Assembly (NCBI GenBank): GCA_031835245.1
Contig: JAVKOQ010000553.1
Location: forward strand, 1 to 28,181
From: Balamuthia mandrillaris
Lineage: Eukaryota > Discosea > Longamoebia > Balamuthiidae
Direction: 5' to 3'
Length of the DNA stretch: 28,181 bases
Below are positions 10,428-19,029 of this stretch, in pieces (position 1 is the first letter of the stretch; each line of letters starts with the position of its first letter). A program made the translations under genes and the position numbers. The notes below the pieces were generated by a model. That model made no database searches. It saw nothing but the letters and a program-made list of their open reading frames with translations, and was not told the origin of the DNA.

Positions 10428-11885
10428 CTACAACCCACGTTGGCCTTCTCCAACTTCTTCTTCTGCTGTCATTGCCGCTGTTGAAGGCTTGGAACCACTA
10501 AAACCACCAAAAATGATGCTACAGGCGGCCTTTTCTAGCTGTTGTTCTTCGTCTTGCCAACAGAGCCACCGCTGCTCTTGCGTTAATAGGAGGTGGCGCG
10601 TGGCCAACATGTATTCCTCTGAGGCTCGAGAATGCGACGGTGAGAGTGCATGTTGGTTGAATAGCCACAGCTGCCTAACCTTGGCCAGCAATGTTGCCTC
10701 CTCCTCATTCTCGTAATTATCCTCCAACAAAGGCAGCACAACAGTCTTGTCGTCCTTGCGTATGGCTTGTGGCTCGGAGCTTTGCTGTGATGAAGCATAT
10801 AAGCCAATCAAACGCCGCTGCAGTTGCTTCTCTTCCTTCAGTTCCTGCAAGCAATCCATGACAAAGGAGGAAGGCACCCCTGCTATGCTTGGTAGTGGCC
10901 GAGTTGGTCCGTCCCCTCTACTCCTGCTACCGCTACCTTCTTTGTGTTCTTCCTGGGATGCTTTTCTAATCATCGCCATCTCCACCTTCGCTGCAGTATT
11001 AGAAGCATTTCCTTCTGCGGTGCACCTCGGTTGAGTGGGTGCCAGTGAAGACGCATGCATCTGTCCCTTTGATGCTGTCTTGGGCAGTGAGTTGGAAGCT
11101 GCTCTCCTGCCTCTTCTACTAGTGCTGCCAGTAATGACAATATTTTTTACTTTGGCTTTGGAGGGTGAGGTCTTATGCTGTGCCTTGCGGTCTGCATATG
11201 GTTCTCGTTCTTTAGCATCGCCGCCACTTTGCTTAATGGAAGGAGGTTGCAGGCTGGAACTTGTCCTCTTTTCTTCCGGACCTTTCGCTTTTGCAGAAAA
11301 GAAGGCACCAGCAATGTTCTTAGGGTTGGAGCTGGTGGTTTTTTGAAAAATGGTGCAAGTTTTTCTGGTTGTTTTGTTCACGTTTTCTGCGGGTTGCGCT
11401 TCTCTTTTGATAGCCGTTACGAAGCCTGAATGTAGGTTGTTGAGAGAAGAGGAAGACACAATAGATTTCTTTTTGCGAGAATGAGAGGAAGAGCTCATGA
11501 CACCTTCTGAAGTCTGTGCCGCATTTTCTTTTCCTGTGGCTGCGGGCAAAGAGGGAGCAATGAGGGAGGAGGTATCTTGGTGATGTGGCGCAGAGGAATA
11601 ATGACCAACTCTTGGAGGAGTGGCTAATGCTTTGCGCTGTAGACGTTTTCTTTCTTTTAGTCTCTGAAGTTGCAACTCTTGAAACCGTTTTAAGTCTTGC
11701 AATGCCCTTAATCTTCGTTGTTCCGCCTCTGCTTTCCTCTTTTCTTCAATGTGCTCTCGTTTTCTTCTTTCAGCAGCCTTACGGCGCATAAACATGGTGA
11801 GCTCCTCGTCATTTCCAAACTGATAGTAGGTCGCTTTGGAGGGGTTAACGTTTTCGCCGCTGGGGCGTGACAGCGAGGTGGCCAT
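10428..11885 (-). CDS. Basic coiled-coil protein of unknown function
   Basis: A single uninterrupted 485-codon frame runs from ATG (11885) to TAG. Residues about 27-90 form a strongly charged Arg/Lys/Glu helix with the repeated pattern of a coiled coil or single alpha-helix. Residues 90-330 are Ser/Thr/Lys-rich and probably disordered, including a GSTSRRGRRAAS patch. The C-terminal 140 residues are more ordered (SFVMDCLQELKEEKQLQRRLIGLY, then VRQLWLFNQHAL and EQRWLCWQDEEQQLEK). I recognise no family. It converges with SNAPC1, with 64 bp between stops. Two E2F-like sites 60-95 bp upstream suggest S-phase expression, and a nuclear or centrosomal role is conceivable but unsupported. Confidence 0.78.
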   Translation of the reverse strand: MATSLSRPSGENVNPSKATYYQFGNDEELTMFMRRKAAERRKREHIEEKRKAEAEQRRLRALQDLKRFQELQLQRLKERKRLQRKALATPPRVGHYSSAPHHQDTSSLIAPSLPAATGKENAAQTSEGVMSSSSHSRKKKSIVSSSSLNNLHSGFVTAIKREAQPAENVNKTTRKTCTIFQKTTSSNPKNIAGAFFSAKAKGPEEKRTSSSLQPPSIKQSGGDAKEREPYADRKAQHKTSPSKAKVKNIVITGSTSRRGRRAASNSLPKTASKGQMHASSLAPTQPRCTAEGNASNTAAKVEMAMIRKASQEEHKEGSGSRSRGDGPTRPLPSIAGVPSSFVMDCLQELKEEKQLQRRLIGLYASSQQSSEPQAIRKDDKTVVLPLLEDNYENEEEATLLAKVRQLWLFNQHALSPSHSRASEEYMLATRHLLLTQEQRWLCWQDEEQQLEKAACSIIFGGFSGSKPSTAAMTAEEEVGEGQRGL

Positions 11886-11945
11886 TGCTACGTGGCTCCT
11901 TTGCTCTGTTGTTGCCTAACCGTTTGTTTGTTTTTGTTTTTCTTT

Positions 11946-11980
11946 TTTTGGCGCCAAAATTCATTCTCAATTTTGGCGCC
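11946..11980. promoter_or_regulatory. Paired E2F-like sites upstream of the coiled-coil gene
   Basis: TTTTGGCGCCAAAA at 11946-11959 is a perfect 14-bp palindrome matching the E2F/DP consensus TTTSSCGC on both strands. A second TTTTGGCGCC follows at 11971-11980. They lie 61-95 bp upstream of the minus-strand ATG at 11885, a usual position for E2F control of cell-cycle genes. Binding is inferred from sequence only. Confidence 0.6.
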
Positions 11981-12078
11981 GCCTTAGCCAAAAACAACAG
12001 AGATTAGGTGTGCCTTATCACGGCTTGTCTTACGACTCGCTATAAGCAACGGTGCCGACACCAAAGCAACCTTACCGC

Positions 12079-12570
12079 CTACCGCGCCCCCTCACAGAGG
12101 AGGAGGAGGTGGTAAGTGCCTGCAGTGAAAAACCGGATCAAGATGTTTCGGGCGGCGTTGGCATCTCGATCGGCCTGGTAGCCACACTCGGGTTGAGGGC
12201 ACCGAAAGGTCTTGTTTCCCCAACTGGTGGACTTGGCCGCACTTGCCGCAGGTCTTGGAGGTGTATTCCTCATCGCAGAGGCAGACCGTACAGGACGGAA
12301 ATTGCTGGGCCTTGTTGAGGAGCCTCTGCCTGAAACAATAGTGGGACCAGGTGAGCATGGCTCTGGCCGTTGGCGAGCCAATGCGGCGGTGGCCTCGCCG
12401 CACCATCTGCTGGCTCCTGAACTCTGGCAGAAGGATGAGGGAGAAGTTCCTGAACTGTAGTAATGGCCCAGTCGAGTGTCTTTCACCAGATGAACGGCAT
12501 AGAGACTGTAAAGACTCTGAGCTGCTCTCCCTGTTGACTCATTGATTCCCTTGACTGTGACCTTTAATGA
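12079..12570 (-). pseudogene. Fanzor/TnpB-type RNA-guided nuclease, decayed C-terminal fragment
   Basis: On the minus strand, from about 12455, the peptide reads FRNFSLILLPEF, then PTARAMLTWSHYCFRQRL, then EEYTSKTCGKCGQVHQLG. After a frame change near 12230 it reads KTFRCPQPECGYQADRDANAARNIL and stops by about 12079. CGKCG plus CPQPECG is the split zinc ribbon, and the Asp of DRDANAARN is the third RuvC catalytic residue of the TnpB/Fanzor family. Only the last third of the protein is recognisable. The stretch 12456-12570 is open in another frame but I cannot place it in the family. This is a DNA-transposon-type remnant (IS605/IS607-related OMEGA nuclease) with at least one frameshift and no intact N-terminus. 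Confidence 0.82.
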
Positions 12571-12621
12571 CTGTATGCCTCTGATTCCTCAAGAAGTGGA
12601 CATCCATCTGGGGATTGCTGT

Positions 12622-12810
12622 TTAAAGTTGTTCTTTTATGGATCTTTCTTTTAGCTTAAATACTGCCTCTCTTTGCTTCTTCTTCTTTTCCTTTCCAGAC
12701 AACTTACAACACAACACAAGATACTTTACTATTAATATCACTAGTACTCTTCACTTTTAGTAAATTTAGTTCAGTTTCATACTTGTACTTTGTCTCCACA
12801 ATCATCCTGC
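12622..12810 (+). repeat. Left arm of imperfect inverted repeat
   Basis: This arm is the reverse complement, with scattered differences and small gaps, of 13108-13296. Shared blocks include TTTTATGGATCTTTCTT, TTAAATACTGCCTCTC, GACAACTTACAACA and ACTTTGTCTCCAC. The arms sit about 300 bp apart, directly beyond the Fanzor remnant. No protein match is visible. Confidence 0.85.
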
Positions 12811-13107
12811 TCTTATTAGAGTTGAGGGAATAGAAAAAAGTAAGAAAAACTAATAACCCTAATTATACCTAAAATGAAACTGTAATTTTGTTAAGATCTT
12901 TTTTTATGCTTGCTTGCACATAACTAGCTTGTTCATGTAAGTTTTTAGCATGAGTGTGATAAGGCCAGTAAGGGAACAACTCAACAGATACCAACTAGTT
13001 ATGTGCAGGGAAAAGACCTTTTATAGAATGAAAAAAAGAAATAAAAATACAAGGATAGATAGGGATAGAGAGTGGTATAACAGGAGATTTATTAAGTTTG
13101 TTGTAAA

Positions 13108-13296
13108 ATAAAAACGGGAATGATGGTGGAGACAAAGTAAGTACGAGACCCAAACTTAATTTACTAAAAGTAAAGAGTACAAGTGATAGTAAAGTATCTT
13201 GTGTTTTGTTGTAAGTTGTCCTGAGAGAAAAAAGAAGAAGAAGCAAGGAGAGGCAGTATTTAAGTCAGAAGAAAGATCCATAAAAGAGCAAAGCAT
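13108..13296 (-). repeat. Right arm of imperfect inverted repeat
   Basis: Partner of 12622-12810. A shorter inverted pair is nested beside it: TGCACATAACTAG at about 12914-12926 against about 12993-13006. Another lies outside it: GGTATAATTAGGGTTAGTAG at about 13744-13763 matches the complement near 12847-12882. The cluster looks like a decayed foldback or non-autonomous DNA element of unknown family. Confidence 0.85.
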
Positions 13297-13855
13297 AAAA
13301 CAGAAGACAGAAAAAGGAAACATCAAGAAAGGAGAAGGAAAGATGAGAGGTTTCCTCAGGTCGATGGCAGAAAAGAAGAGCTACTATGTTGGAGTTTTCC
13401 AACAAGTTTGTTTGGGATAACCATATATTTTGTGTAAATGGAGATGTCCTAAAGGCAAGCAGTTCTGTTTTGTTCCTTCCTTTCTCATGTGGTCATGGCA
13501 CCTTTTCATGTTGGCTTTCCTGTCACAAAACACTAGAAACCAGTGGTTGTAATGCAGAAAGTTTGTAACCAACTGTTGTTAAGTCCTATTAGGATGGCTT
13601 TTATGTGTGCTTGTTATCACCTGCTGTATGAGGAACAGGAGGAGGAGGAGGAGGAAGAAGGGCCTCAGACAGCTGTTTTGAAGCTCTGAAGTCTTTCTTA
13701 ACCTCAATTTTCTAATAAGAAAAGCTGTTATGTTTCCTCAGTTTAGGTATAATTAGGGTTAGTAGTTTTTCTTCAGGGTAATAAACAAAGATCTAAATTC
13801 ACTAAACACATCTAACTTCATCATAAAAACACTAAGTAGTTGGACTAAAACTGAG
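13297..13855. other. Gene-free AT-rich stretch
   Basis: No coding similarity is visible. It has a GGA triplet run at about 13637-13656 and one inverted-repeat block (about 13739-13776) that pairs with sequence near 12847-12882. Confidence 0.6.
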
Positions 13856-14112
13856 GTCTTTGGGTCTCCTTCCCTTCTTTATTCACAATGGCAGACTAGT
13901 TAGTTGCACTGTGATGCTTTTCTCCTTCATCCTCAGTACTTCTGTTGTCCTCCTCCTTTTGGTTGACCTGGGAAGGAGCTACCTTGGCAGTGACAGTGTT
14001 CAAGTAATACTTTTGCATCACCAACTTGAACGTTTCCTCTAACAACCCTTTAATATAACACTTGTGGATTTTTGCCTCATTTTACATAGCTTACAAAACG
14101 GCTTCCAGCAGG
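13856..14112 (-). mobile_element. Internally deleted LINE fragment (ORF1 region)
   Basis: The first part (about 13858-13915) matches the near-complete LINE at about 21528-21590. The rest (about 13940-14112) matches about 22541-22735, so roughly 950 bp of ORF1 is missing. Shared landmarks are GGGTCTCCTTCCC and the segment equivalent to the LINE's CAGCTTGCAAAGCGGGCTTCC. It is strongly diverged and has no open frame of note. Confidence 0.7.
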
Positions 14113-14670
14113 AGAGTTGCTATTTCTTTGTGACTATAGATGCATATCACTAGTGGCTTTGCCATGGCTTCAATGTATCTTCCTTTGCCATTCTCACCTT
14201 CTTATCACAGATGCTATTGTCCGCTAGTTTGGGTTTGTAAGGAGCATTGAACAAGAGGAAGATGAAAGGAACAAGAGGAAAGAGGAAAAGAGGATACATG
14301 CACAACACTATATTCTTAAGTGACTTGTTTGGCAAAGTGATGGTCTCCTGGAGCTCCAACTGATGGTCATTTTGTTGCTAGGCAGAAGTAAAGCCAAAGA
14401 GCTCTTCCTTGGTCAAATCGCTTCTCCTGATTATGACCAGGGGCTTATTGTACTGGCACAGTAGCTTTTGAAGAGAAAAACTGGAAGCTCCCTAATAAAG
14501 AAAAATGCTCCATCCTTGGAACAGCAGTACTTCCATTATGGGGTTTTTTATATTATTTATTGAGTTATGTCAATATGACCCAGGAATACAAATGCCATTA
14601 ACACAGTATGTCAACATGGGTTAAAAATGTACAACTGTCTTGCACAAAAGTTTCTTTTTGCACAGGTTGG
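14113..14670. other. Gene-free stretch with a dispersed repeat
   Basis: No gene recognised. About 14552-14635 resembles 23583-23665 (TATTTATTG, then TGTCAA.ATGA..CAGGAA, then a second ATGT.AACA block and GTTAAAA). This suggests a short dispersed repeat of unknown class. The stretch 14385-14500 reads as a peptide-like frame on the plus strand, but I could not assign it. Confidence 0.5.
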
Positions 14671-14674
14671 TGGG

Positions 14675-15160
14675 CTAATAACAATCTATACATAATAAGT
14701 AAGCATTATACATACATAGTGTACTCTTACTTCTCTTATACCCTCATCATCAATGCCATCCCAATTGTTATTCAAGTGCACAAGTGAAAGGTTTGAATGA
14801 GCTTTCAGACTAACTTTGTGCCATCTAGCTATCCTTTTCTTTCCCCTTTCCTCTCTTTTCTTTTCCTTACTTTTACATTACTTCCAAAGACTGATAAAAT
14901 GCAGAAGAACTTCCATGCTTTCAACTTGCTGCCCATAATCTCCAGACTCGTTTACAACTTTGCTTACATTGTTCCATCTCTTGAGCTCTATTGCATTTCT
15001 TTCCACTTGACAGGAGCTTTGTTGTACAGTCTTTCTGATTTGTTCTTTATCTCCATTGTCTACACTCCAAATTCTAAAGCGATCTTTCCAAAGATTTGGA
15101 TATCTTAACAGGAGGTGCACTACTGTTTCTTCCTCAGCATTGTAGGCATGGCACTTGTGT
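14675..15160 (-). mobile_element. LINE 3' fragment (RT C-terminus and 3' UTR)
   Basis: It matches the 3' end of the near-complete LINE (about 17885-18370). The minus-strand frame 15165-14878 encodes the post-RT zinc-finger segment (CHAYNAEEETVVHLLLRYPNLW...RFRIWSVDNG) with several differences. The TAC-type tail and terminal hairpin seen in other copies are degenerate here. It is joined directly to an inverted ORF1 segment at 15170, which points to a single twin-primed insertion. Confidence 0.85.
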
Positions 15161-15169
15161 GGCAATATA

Positions 15170-16265
15170 TAAAAAAATGTGGAAAAATAAAGCCCAAAAT
15201 GGTAATTGCTTATGGAAGCCTGCTTTGCAAGCTATGCAAAAAGAGACAATAGATCCTTGAGTGTTTTGTCAAAGGGGACAAGCTAAATCAGTTTTTAGAG
15301 TAAGTGTACAGAAAAGTATGAGCACTTGCACACTATCACAGTCAAGATTCCATCTCCCTTGGTCAGGAAAAACCAAAAGGAGGAGGCTGACAGAAATAAT
15401 GGATTTGCCCTACCAAAAGAAAGGAACCAGTGTTGTCCCCAAGAGGAAGATTGATTTGGACTCCATCAGTGCAAATGACGTTAAGGAGCAAACCAACAGT
15501 CAAGTTGTTTCTTGCTAGTGTGGTAAGCTTTCAGATGCAGACTCATTCTCGTTTGCAGTGTTTGTATGATTCAGGGACTTTATTGAATCTCTTGACCAGG
15601 AGATCAATAATCTTATGGTGAAGGAAAAAAAAAGGAAGTGCAAAAGTTACTAAAGGCAGTCCTGCTCCAGGTTCCCATTATCAACAGTCATACATGGAGG
15701 TGGTCAGATCAGCTCCACGGTATAATAAATATCCCTCCAATGGTAACTATAGCAAGCACACCAAGCTTGGAATACTAGAAGGAAGAAATGGCAAAGAAAC
15801 AAGATATATATTGGCAGGATAACTCCAACATATACAGGAGGACATGGACCAAGGATACAGTAACTGACCCAAACTATTGATTTACAGTAAAACCAAAGTA
15901 TGGCTTTACCAGTCCCTACTCCAAGGTAGGGGCTGTGGAGGGCAGAACACAGCATTGGGGAGCTACTCTGGAAATGGCCCTGGCTGCAGAAGACATTATT
16001 GGGGAATGAGCCAGGCTATATGCTTTTACCTGCTGGTGAGTGGACAAAGCCTGTATTGAAGAAGCCAAGAATGAAGGCAAATCGCTGTGGAAGCCTAAAG
16101 AGCAAAGAGATATGGAGAAGAGGAAGGAAAAGGAGGAGAATATTGGTGTAGTGGCTTTGGACAGCTTGTTGGAACTCTCTGGCATTGCACTAGCTTAGAA
16201 CAGGCATCATGGTGCTGTCAACTGGTCTGACATCCTGGATAAAGGAAGGGTGACCCAATGACTTC
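15170..16265 (+). mobile_element. LINE ORF1 segment, inverted relative to its 3' part
   Basis: The plus strand here matches the minus strand of the near-complete LINE from about 22866 to 21525, with a small deletion near 15195. It covers most of ORF1. Peptide landmarks include GTSVVPKRKIDLDSISANDVKEQTNSQV (15430-15515), matching GTSVGPKGKIDSDSVSADGVKERTNSQV of the other copy. Frameshifts break it into short frames. It faces away from the 3' segment at 14675-15160, as expected for the 5' inversion produced by twin priming. Confidence 0.85.
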
Positions 16266-16276
16266 CCTATATACTC

Positions 16277-16335
16277 AGTGGTTTTTGGCAGTCAAATTAT
16301 GATGTCAAAATTCTGGACAAATTTTTATGTGATAG
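16277..16335 (-). repeat. Dispersed repeat, inverted partner of 25271-25329
   Basis: The minus strand of this 59-bp block and the plus strand of 25271-25329 share CACATAAAAATT.GTCCAG, then AATTTT, then TAATTTGACTGCCAAAAAC, at roughly 90% identity by eye. Both sit at the edges of repeat clusters. Class unknown. Confidence 0.75.
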
Positions 16336-16405
16336 TTTTGCAGCTTTCTCAAAACGGCGGTTTTTGGTGGTTTTTCCGTCAGTCACCAAAAACCGCCCAC
16401 ATATA

Positions 16406-16645
16406 GTAGTAGTAGTAATAAGAAGTTTTAAGAAGTTTATTTGCTCTGAGAGCAACACCAATCTATACATAAAAAGTAAGCATTGTACATACATAGTGTA
16501 CTCTTACTTCTCTTACTCCCTCATCCTCGATGCCTTTCCAATTGTTATGATAGTTCACAAGTGAAAGGTGTTGAATGAGATTTCAGACTAACTTTGTATC
16601 ATCTTGCTATCCTTTTTCTTTCCCTTTCCTTTCTTCTCTTTCCTT
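16406..16645 (-). mobile_element. Short 5'-truncated LINE 3' copy with target-site duplication
   Basis: It begins (as plus-strand text) with a GTAGTAGTAGTAATAAG tail and a TTGCTC-loop-GAGCAA hairpin, and covers only the 3' UTR. It is flanked by a perfect 12-bp duplication CGCCCACATATA at 16394-16405 and 16646-16657. Its diagnostic bases (ATGATAGT near 16545) match the nested copy at 18616-19029 rather than the near-complete copy, so these two share a source subfamily. Confidence 0.92.
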
Positions 16646-16657
16646 CGCCCACATATA

Positions 16658-17340
16658 ATTAGCTGGACATAAAAATTGAGAGAGTTTGATATTTTTTCTG
16701 ATCTTTCTTTTTTTTTTCCCACATAGTAACCCATGCTTTTTTTTCCACCTTTATCTCGGATAGAGAATGAGCTTAGAAGGTGAAACCACTTTCATTTGAT
16801 GCACCATGGTCAGAGTAGTGGTGAAATGGTCTCATGCTGTTGTTGGTTTGCAAGAGAGTTTTCTATTTCTTTCTGACCTCTCTTTTTTTTCTACATTGCA
16901 AGTCATGCTTTTCTGCAATGTCAGTCTCAGGTAGAGAATGTGCTTGGAAGGTTCAACTATTGGAAAACCAACAATTCGCGTCATTATGACTTCCTGTTGA
17001 CACTCTCCCTGGATACCCCAAATTCTCTCATATTCTCTTATTTTCCCTTTTTCCTTGCAACACATTCAAAGCACACATTTTGGTCCACACCCCTTTTTCA
17101 TGTGAATAAACCCAGAGTCGCTTACATGCCGTCCCTTTCTTGATCTGCAGGGTTATTCCCCATCAACAAAACTCCTTGCATTGTATGTGCTATGCCTAAG
17201 AGTATTGTGGGTATGTTTTCATGGAGTGTTATTAGTTTGCAGGAGAGTTTGCTACTTTTTTTCTAACTATTCTTTTTTCTCCTGTGTAACAATCTATCCC
17301 CTTCTGCAATGTAGAGCTGCAGATAAGTATTGAGGGGTTG
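16658..17340 (+). repeat. LINE 5' UTR-type tandem repeats (about 170-bp units)
   Basis: Units start around GAGAGTTTGATATTTTTTCTGATC and include ACATAGTAACCCATGC and GAGAATGAGCTTAGAAGG. The GAGAATG landmark recurs at 16763 and 16934, a 171-bp period, and a diverged third unit lies near 17230-17330. They match the sequence upstream of and around the ORF1 start in the minus-strand LINE (22860-23290), in the opposite orientation. No ORF1 follows here, so this is an orphan 5' end. Confidence 0.75.
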
Positions 17341-17439
17341 TGTATTTTCTCACTGAGACATAGGGAAAATCATGACGTGTTATCTTGGGTTTGTCCACTC
17401 CTGGCCATCAAAAACTGCTCACATTAAGGCAAGTGTTTG

Positions 17440-17849
17440 ATGTTCTGTGGTGCTCTTTTTGGCATCAGGCTTGTTGGATTCATTGTTTCTTCCACAGGCT
17501 TTGTCACTTCTTTCCTATTCCTACTACTGGAAAGCAGCTGTAATCCTTCTTTGGTCTTGCCAACTTTCAACAACCCTTCATCACTTATTTTGCATGCCTT
17601 ATGATTCCTCTTGATGCCTTTCAATACATCCATGATCTCCAACCCTTCTGGACTGCTAATTATCAAGCATCTATTGATGCTCTTTGCTGTATGCTCAGTT
17701 CACCTCCTGTCCTGAGTATTCATCTCCCTTTTTTTGTTGTAACTGATGCCTCCTAGAATGATGTTGGTACTGTTCTTTACTAAGAGACCCCGGACAAGCA
17801 ACATCACTTCATCACCTTTGCTGGTCATGCTCAACAATGCTCAGTGCAA
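17440..17849 (+). mobile_element. Ty3/gypsy-type LTR retrotransposon pol fossil
   Basis: The plus strand carries short stretches resembling the junction of reverse transcriptase and RNase H in Ty3/gypsy elements, including the block around the RNase H start near 17730-17790. It is broken in several places and has no LTRs, gag or integrase in view. It looks old. The near-complete LINE starts immediately to its right, as if inserted into it. Confidence 0.6.
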
Positions 17850-18084
17850 GTAGTAGTAGTAGTAATAAGTCTATTTGCTCTGAGAGCAACACCAATCTAT
17901 ACATAAAAAGTAAGCATTGTACATACATAGTGTACTCTTACTTCTCTTACTCCCTCATCCTCAATGCCTTCCCAATTGTTATTCAAATTCACAAGTGAAA
18001 GGTGTTAAATGAGATTTCAGACTGACTTTGTATCATCTAGCTATCCTTTTCATTCCCCTTTCCTTTCTTCTCTTTTCCTTGCTT

Positions 18085-18597
18085 TTACATTACTTCCAAA
18101 GATTGATAAAATGCAGAAGAACTTCCATGCTTCCAATTTGCTCTTGCTGCCCATAATCTCCAGACTTGTTTACAACTTTGCTTACATTGTTCCATCTCTT
18201 GATCTCTGTTGCATTTCTTTCCACTTGACAGGAGCTTTGTTGTACAGTCTTCTATAATCAGCTTTCTGACTTGTTCTTCATTTCCATTGTCCACACTCCA
18301 GATTCTAAAGCGATCTTCCCAAAGATTTGGATACCTTAACAGGAAGTATTCTGCTGTTTCTTCCTCAGCATTGCATGCAGGGCACTTACTATCCTCCTCA
18401 GACTGCTGAATGGCTCCCCACTTTTTTCCAATGGGCAGTCCACCACAACGAATAGCATTCATCAAACGTTCTTTCCTTGGGTTGGTAATCACTAATCTCC
18501 GTTGTTGTCCAACCAAACATCTTCCATTTGTCAAGAAGTTATGCCAATTCTGCTCTACAAACCCCTGCCACAGTCCTTCGATGAACTTGCAATACAC
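18085..18597 (-). pseudogene. LINE ORF2 C-terminal segment with zinc finger
   Basis: This is the part of ORF2 downstream of the nested insertion. It encodes a CPAC...E...LLRYPNLWEDRFRIW segment, equivalent to the Cys/His-rich region after LINE reverse transcriptases, followed by a basic tail ending AFYQSLEVM. Across the nested insertion, its frame is shifted by one relative to the upstream RT frame, so ORF2 was or became broken here apart from the insertion. Confidence 0.85.
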
Positions 18598-18615
18598 TTC
18601 TTACTGTCTCATTCC

Positions 18616-19029
18616 AAAGCTGATTATAGAGGACTGTACAACAAAGCTCTTGTCAAGTGGAAAGAAATGCAACAGAGATCAAGAGATGGAACAATGTAAG
18701 CAAAGTTGTAAAAGAGTCTGGAGATTATGGGCAGCAAGAGCAAGTTGGAAGTATGGAAGTTCTTCTACATTTTATCAATCTTTGGAAGTAATGTAAAAGC
18801 AAAGAAAAGAGAAGAAAGGAAAGGGAAAGAAAAAGGATAGCAAGATGATACAAAGTTAGTCTGAAATCTCATTCAACACCTTTCACTTGTGGACTATCAT
18901 AACAATTGGAAAGGCATCGAGGATGAGGGAGTAAGAGAAGTAAGAGTACACTATGTATGTACAATGCTTACTTTTTATGTATAGATTGGTGTTGCTCTCA
19001 GAGCAAATAAACTTCTTATTACTACTACT
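18616..19029 (+). mobile_element. Young nested LINE 3' copy, opposite strand, with target-site duplication
   Basis: A 5'-truncated copy of the same family, about 96% identical by eye to the host copy's 3' end (about 17850-18263). It ends in the hairpin TTGCTCTCAGAGCAA (18992-19006) and a TTATTACTACTACT tail. The sequence ACTGTCTCATTCC flanks it at 18603-18615 and 19030-19042 (11-13 bp, depending on the tail). It interrupts ORF2 of the minus-strand LINE just after the RT domain (WWKKIEAVWNET). Confidence 0.95.

Noticed and set aside
10405-10716. Plus-strand frame that could extend SNAPC1 after a splice at 10355
   Set aside because: It is antisense to the C-terminus of the 485-residue gene, whose frame is longer. 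SNAPC1 already ends at an in-frame TGA at 10361-10363.
12052-12318. Plus-strand 88-codon frame over the Fanzor remnant
   Set aside because: It is antisense to the zinc ribbon/RuvC-III segment and has no recognisable features.
16658-17340. Regularly spaced repeats considered as a CRISPR-like array
   Set aside because: The unit is about 170 bp, diverges gradually, and matches LINE 5' sequence. There are no short identical repeats with unique spacers.
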